Source: Dryomyza anilis (Eukaryota; Arthropoda; Insecta; Diptera; Dryomyzidae). From it: DNA of 64,000 nucleotides. Every line of letters begins with the position of its first letter. Position 1 is the first letter of the stretch. This document shows, in pieces, positions 61,674-64,000 of the stretch. Location: the NCBI GenBank assembly GCA_951804985.1, contig OX638130.1, forward strand, positions 126,927,593 to 126,991,592, given 5' to 3'. Below the pieces are notes generated by a model. The model was not told where the DNA came from, made no database searches, and worked only from the letters and a program-made list of their open reading frames with translations. The position numbers were made by a program, and so were the translations under genes.

Positions 61674-61855
61674 GTTCTACTGTGAAACACTCTACGGGTA
61701 AGAATTCTACGGGAAAGAAATCTACCGGGAACAATTCTACCGGGATGAGTTCTACGGGAAGATTTCTTCCGGGAAGAATTCTACCGGGATGATTTCTACA
61801 GAAAGATTTCTACCGGGAATAATTCTACGGGAAAGCGTTCTACGGGGAAGTACAG
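61674..61855 (+). repeat. Minisatellite B, second locus
   Basis: CTACGGGAAAGAA and CTACCGGGAAGAATT units follow minisatellite A directly, as at 44.96-45.17 kb. It ends in AAGTACAGTTTTT, comparable to AAGCACAGTCTGA at the first locus. Confidence 0.85.
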
Positions 61856-62070
61856 TTTTTAAAACGGTATAATATATGAATTCCGCCCGGTTTTATATCG
61901 TTTAGGCGCACTGTTTAACGTGAAATTGGCACACAATACAGCGTATAGTGATTTCATTCAAAAATATAACAGAGTATTATCAATTATAACTATGTTGTTA
62001 CTTATTAAATTTAGAAAACTCAACAAGTTTTAGAATGGTAAAATGTATACAAATTTATAATTTTTATTTG

Positions 62071-62390
62071 TCGTAACCGCGGTAGCTAAGTGGTTAGTGC
62101 GTTGGACTGCGAGCTGAAAGGTCCCCGGTTCAAGCCTGGACTGGGGCTAACAACATCTTTTCATAGAAACATTTTTCTATACCGCGCTACCTCTCGTCAG
62201 TAAATGGCAAACCTACGAGAGTAAAACCATTGCCTATGAAAAAGCTCTCACCCGCCGTTCGGATTCGGCAATAAACTGTAGGTCCCACCACTTTGAGTAC
62301 AAATATAACACGCACAGCTCAAACTGGTGAGAGAGCTCGGCCGAAGTTCTACACAGGACTGTAGCGCCAAACTATTATTATTATTATTTT
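62071..62390 (+). mobile_element. tRNA-derived SINE, full-length-looking
   Basis: The head carries GGTAGCTAAGTGGTTAGTGC (A-box region) and CCCCGGTTCAAGCCTGG (B-box region). A 200-bp body follows, ending in an (ATT)n tail at 62373-62389. The segment 62277-62343 (GTAGGTCCCACCACTTTGAG onward) matches 2993-3053 in reverse complement. This is a second SINE family, distinct from the one at 52.4 kb. Confidence 0.75.
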
Positions 62391-64000
62391 GCTTAGTTTT
62401 ATTTAACTCAAGGTACGTATTTGGCTGAGTTTTATTTAACTCAAGGTACGGACATGGAAATTTTACATGGAAATTTTACAAATTTTTTAATGTAAAAATA
62501 ACTATAATTTTAAATTATATAATACATTTTGGCGCCTTTAATTTAAAAAGTATTTTAAAAATGTCACTCATACGTCATGTGCCACTTACCTGTTTTGCGT
62601 TGTTTGACAAATATGACCCAACAGAATGTTAATTTACCTGCAAAAGAATAAAAAATTGTCAAAATAAATTCAGTTTATTGCATAATAAAATAAAATTACA
62701 TTTTTATTAAGATATAAAATTACGCAGTTCCATTTTAGAACATGCAACAAAATACTTTGAAAAATAAACGAGCAAAATACATTTATAAAACTCATTTTGC
62801 AAGTTGTAAAAATAAAATAAAAACAAAATATAAAAATAAAAATAAATCAACTACTCATACACTTCAGTTGATTAAATTACACCGAAAATTTACATTATTT
62901 TTATTTTTGTTTTACTCGAAACAAATTATGCAGAAAAAAAATCCACAAATAAAAATTAATAAAAAAAAATATCTTTATGTAGTCGAAGAAAAAATATAAA
63001 TAGCGCACAAGCAACTGAAACAAAAGTAAATGTAGTTGAAACAAAAATAAATCGCTTCATTAGAGCAGGACAAATAAATGAAAAAATCGCAGAAGAACGA
63101 AGGACTCAAGTGCGTCGTCAGCCAGCCAAAGGAGGCAGCTGATGACTGACGCCGTCTGTGTTGAACATGAGACATACTCAAAACTACAGAACTAAGCCAA
63201 CAAATTATGAATTTTAAAAAAGGAAGAAAGAAAACATTTTAAGGCTCTCAAGTAGCAGTATGAAGAGTTAATGTTGTGGGTGGCTATTTTGTATCGAAAT
63301 AGCAAAATACGCAGAAAAAAGGAAGAAGCAAAAAAAAATATATATTGCTACAAAATATGAGCATATTTATTTTATGATGTAATGAAAATATCAAAATTCC
63401 GTTGACCAGCCCTTATCTAGAATACACACACTGCCATCAGTGTTGCCTGCCTTTAGGCGCTTTGTCCACTCAGCGCTTTTTCTTGACTTGAGTTGGTTGG
63501 ACTTGATTTGCAGCAGCGTGCTAGGCGCTGCCCATAAATAAAACCGAATGGGTTTTAGTGCTTTCTGCTCCACTTTGTTTTTGCTTCTTACTCTTCAGCA
63601 ACCGCTTTACCAAGTGCGGCTGCTTTTTCATCTTCTGCTAAAAGTCCTAGAAACGAAACCCCTCAAATCGTTCTTTTTTTTTATTTACTGCATTCTGGTT
63701 GACATTTTTCTTTTAAGCATTTTTAATAATGAAATATGCCACGAAATATGCTAAAATATTGTTGTAAGCCAAATATGTAATCTGTGCTGGCGACTTTCGG
63801 TTTTATGACTTTTTCTGTGTGTGTGTGTGGCCAATGTGGACAGCACAGCATTGGCAACCAGAACAGGACACTGTATACAACAACATAAAGACAACAACAA
63901 AATTGAGCAGCATAGCGTCAAAATATAGCGTGGTGTTTACACCATTCATTCAATTACATCATAAAATAAAATGTTATTTTATTTTGATGCTCGTTGATGA
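62391..64000. other. AT-rich spacer to the window edge
   Basis: A local 31-bp duplication (TTTTATTTAACTCAAGGTAC twice) lies at 62395-62450. A reversed copy of the dispersed motif (GCGCCTAAAGGCAGGCAACA on the minus strand) is at 63441-63460. Other frames are random-looking. Confidence 0.4.

Noticed and set aside
62075..62150. Possible tRNA gene on the plus strand
   Set aside because: The cloverleaf is imperfect and it continues into a SINE body with an (ATT)n tail.
1..64000. CRISPR arrays or prokaryotic operons
   Set aside because: All tandem repeats here are contiguous satellites without unique spacers, and the gene structure is eukaryotic with introns.

Overview
The window reads as a nuclear contig from a higher fly (Diptera, Schizophora). 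The evidence is the very AT-rich spacer, short exons with GT/AG boundaries in large introns, (GTT/GCT)n tracts, tRNA-derived SINEs, solo-LTR debris and short inverted-repeat elements. A tephritid-like fly is my guess from general appearance, not from a search. No bacterial, viral or organellar gene is visible.

Protein-coding content that I can support lies on the minus strand between about 14.3 and 28.3 kb. It starts with a signal-peptide exon (28159-28075, behind a 5'UTR exon part up to 28279). A six-cysteine exon follows (26422-26249). Then come four, possibly five, large low-complexity exons that each end in a stop codon: 25097-24250 (Asn/Gly/Ser-rich with a hydrophobic C-terminus), 23464-22812 (Gln/Pro/Tyr-rich), 22695-22109 (Pro then Tyr/Asn-rich), 21888-20686 (Gly/Met/Gln repeats, with an apparent one-base frameshift) and 15270-14345 (Gly/Pro/Tyr-rich). 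Every one of these acceptors opens its exon in phase 1, and both upstream donors end in phase 1. The gap between the second and third terminal exons contains no ATG on the coding strand. The simplest reading is one secreted-protein gene with mutually exclusive last exons, or a set of nested paralogues sharing a start exon. This is the best candidate for something undescribed here.

The rest is intron or intergenic DNA dominated by repeats. A roughly 19-bp satellite family occurs in six arrays: read one way at 1-1350 and 11460-12085, and the opposite way at 46.5-57 kb. A 12-bp TTTTGTGGACTA-type satellite fills 32.8-34.8 and 37.1-38.5 kb. A two-part minisatellite appears in the same order at 44.6 and 61.5 kb. 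Long polypurine tracts lie at 26.5-27.2 and 40.3-41.8 kb.

Mobile debris includes a foldback element inserted inside another inverted-repeat element (3963-5161), a related uninterrupted copy (31923-32632), a solo LTR with target duplication (8970-9244), two copies of a palindromic MITE (17.8 and 29.0 kb) and two tRNA-derived SINEs (52.4 and 62.1 kb). Most other open frames are low-complexity artefacts of these repeats.
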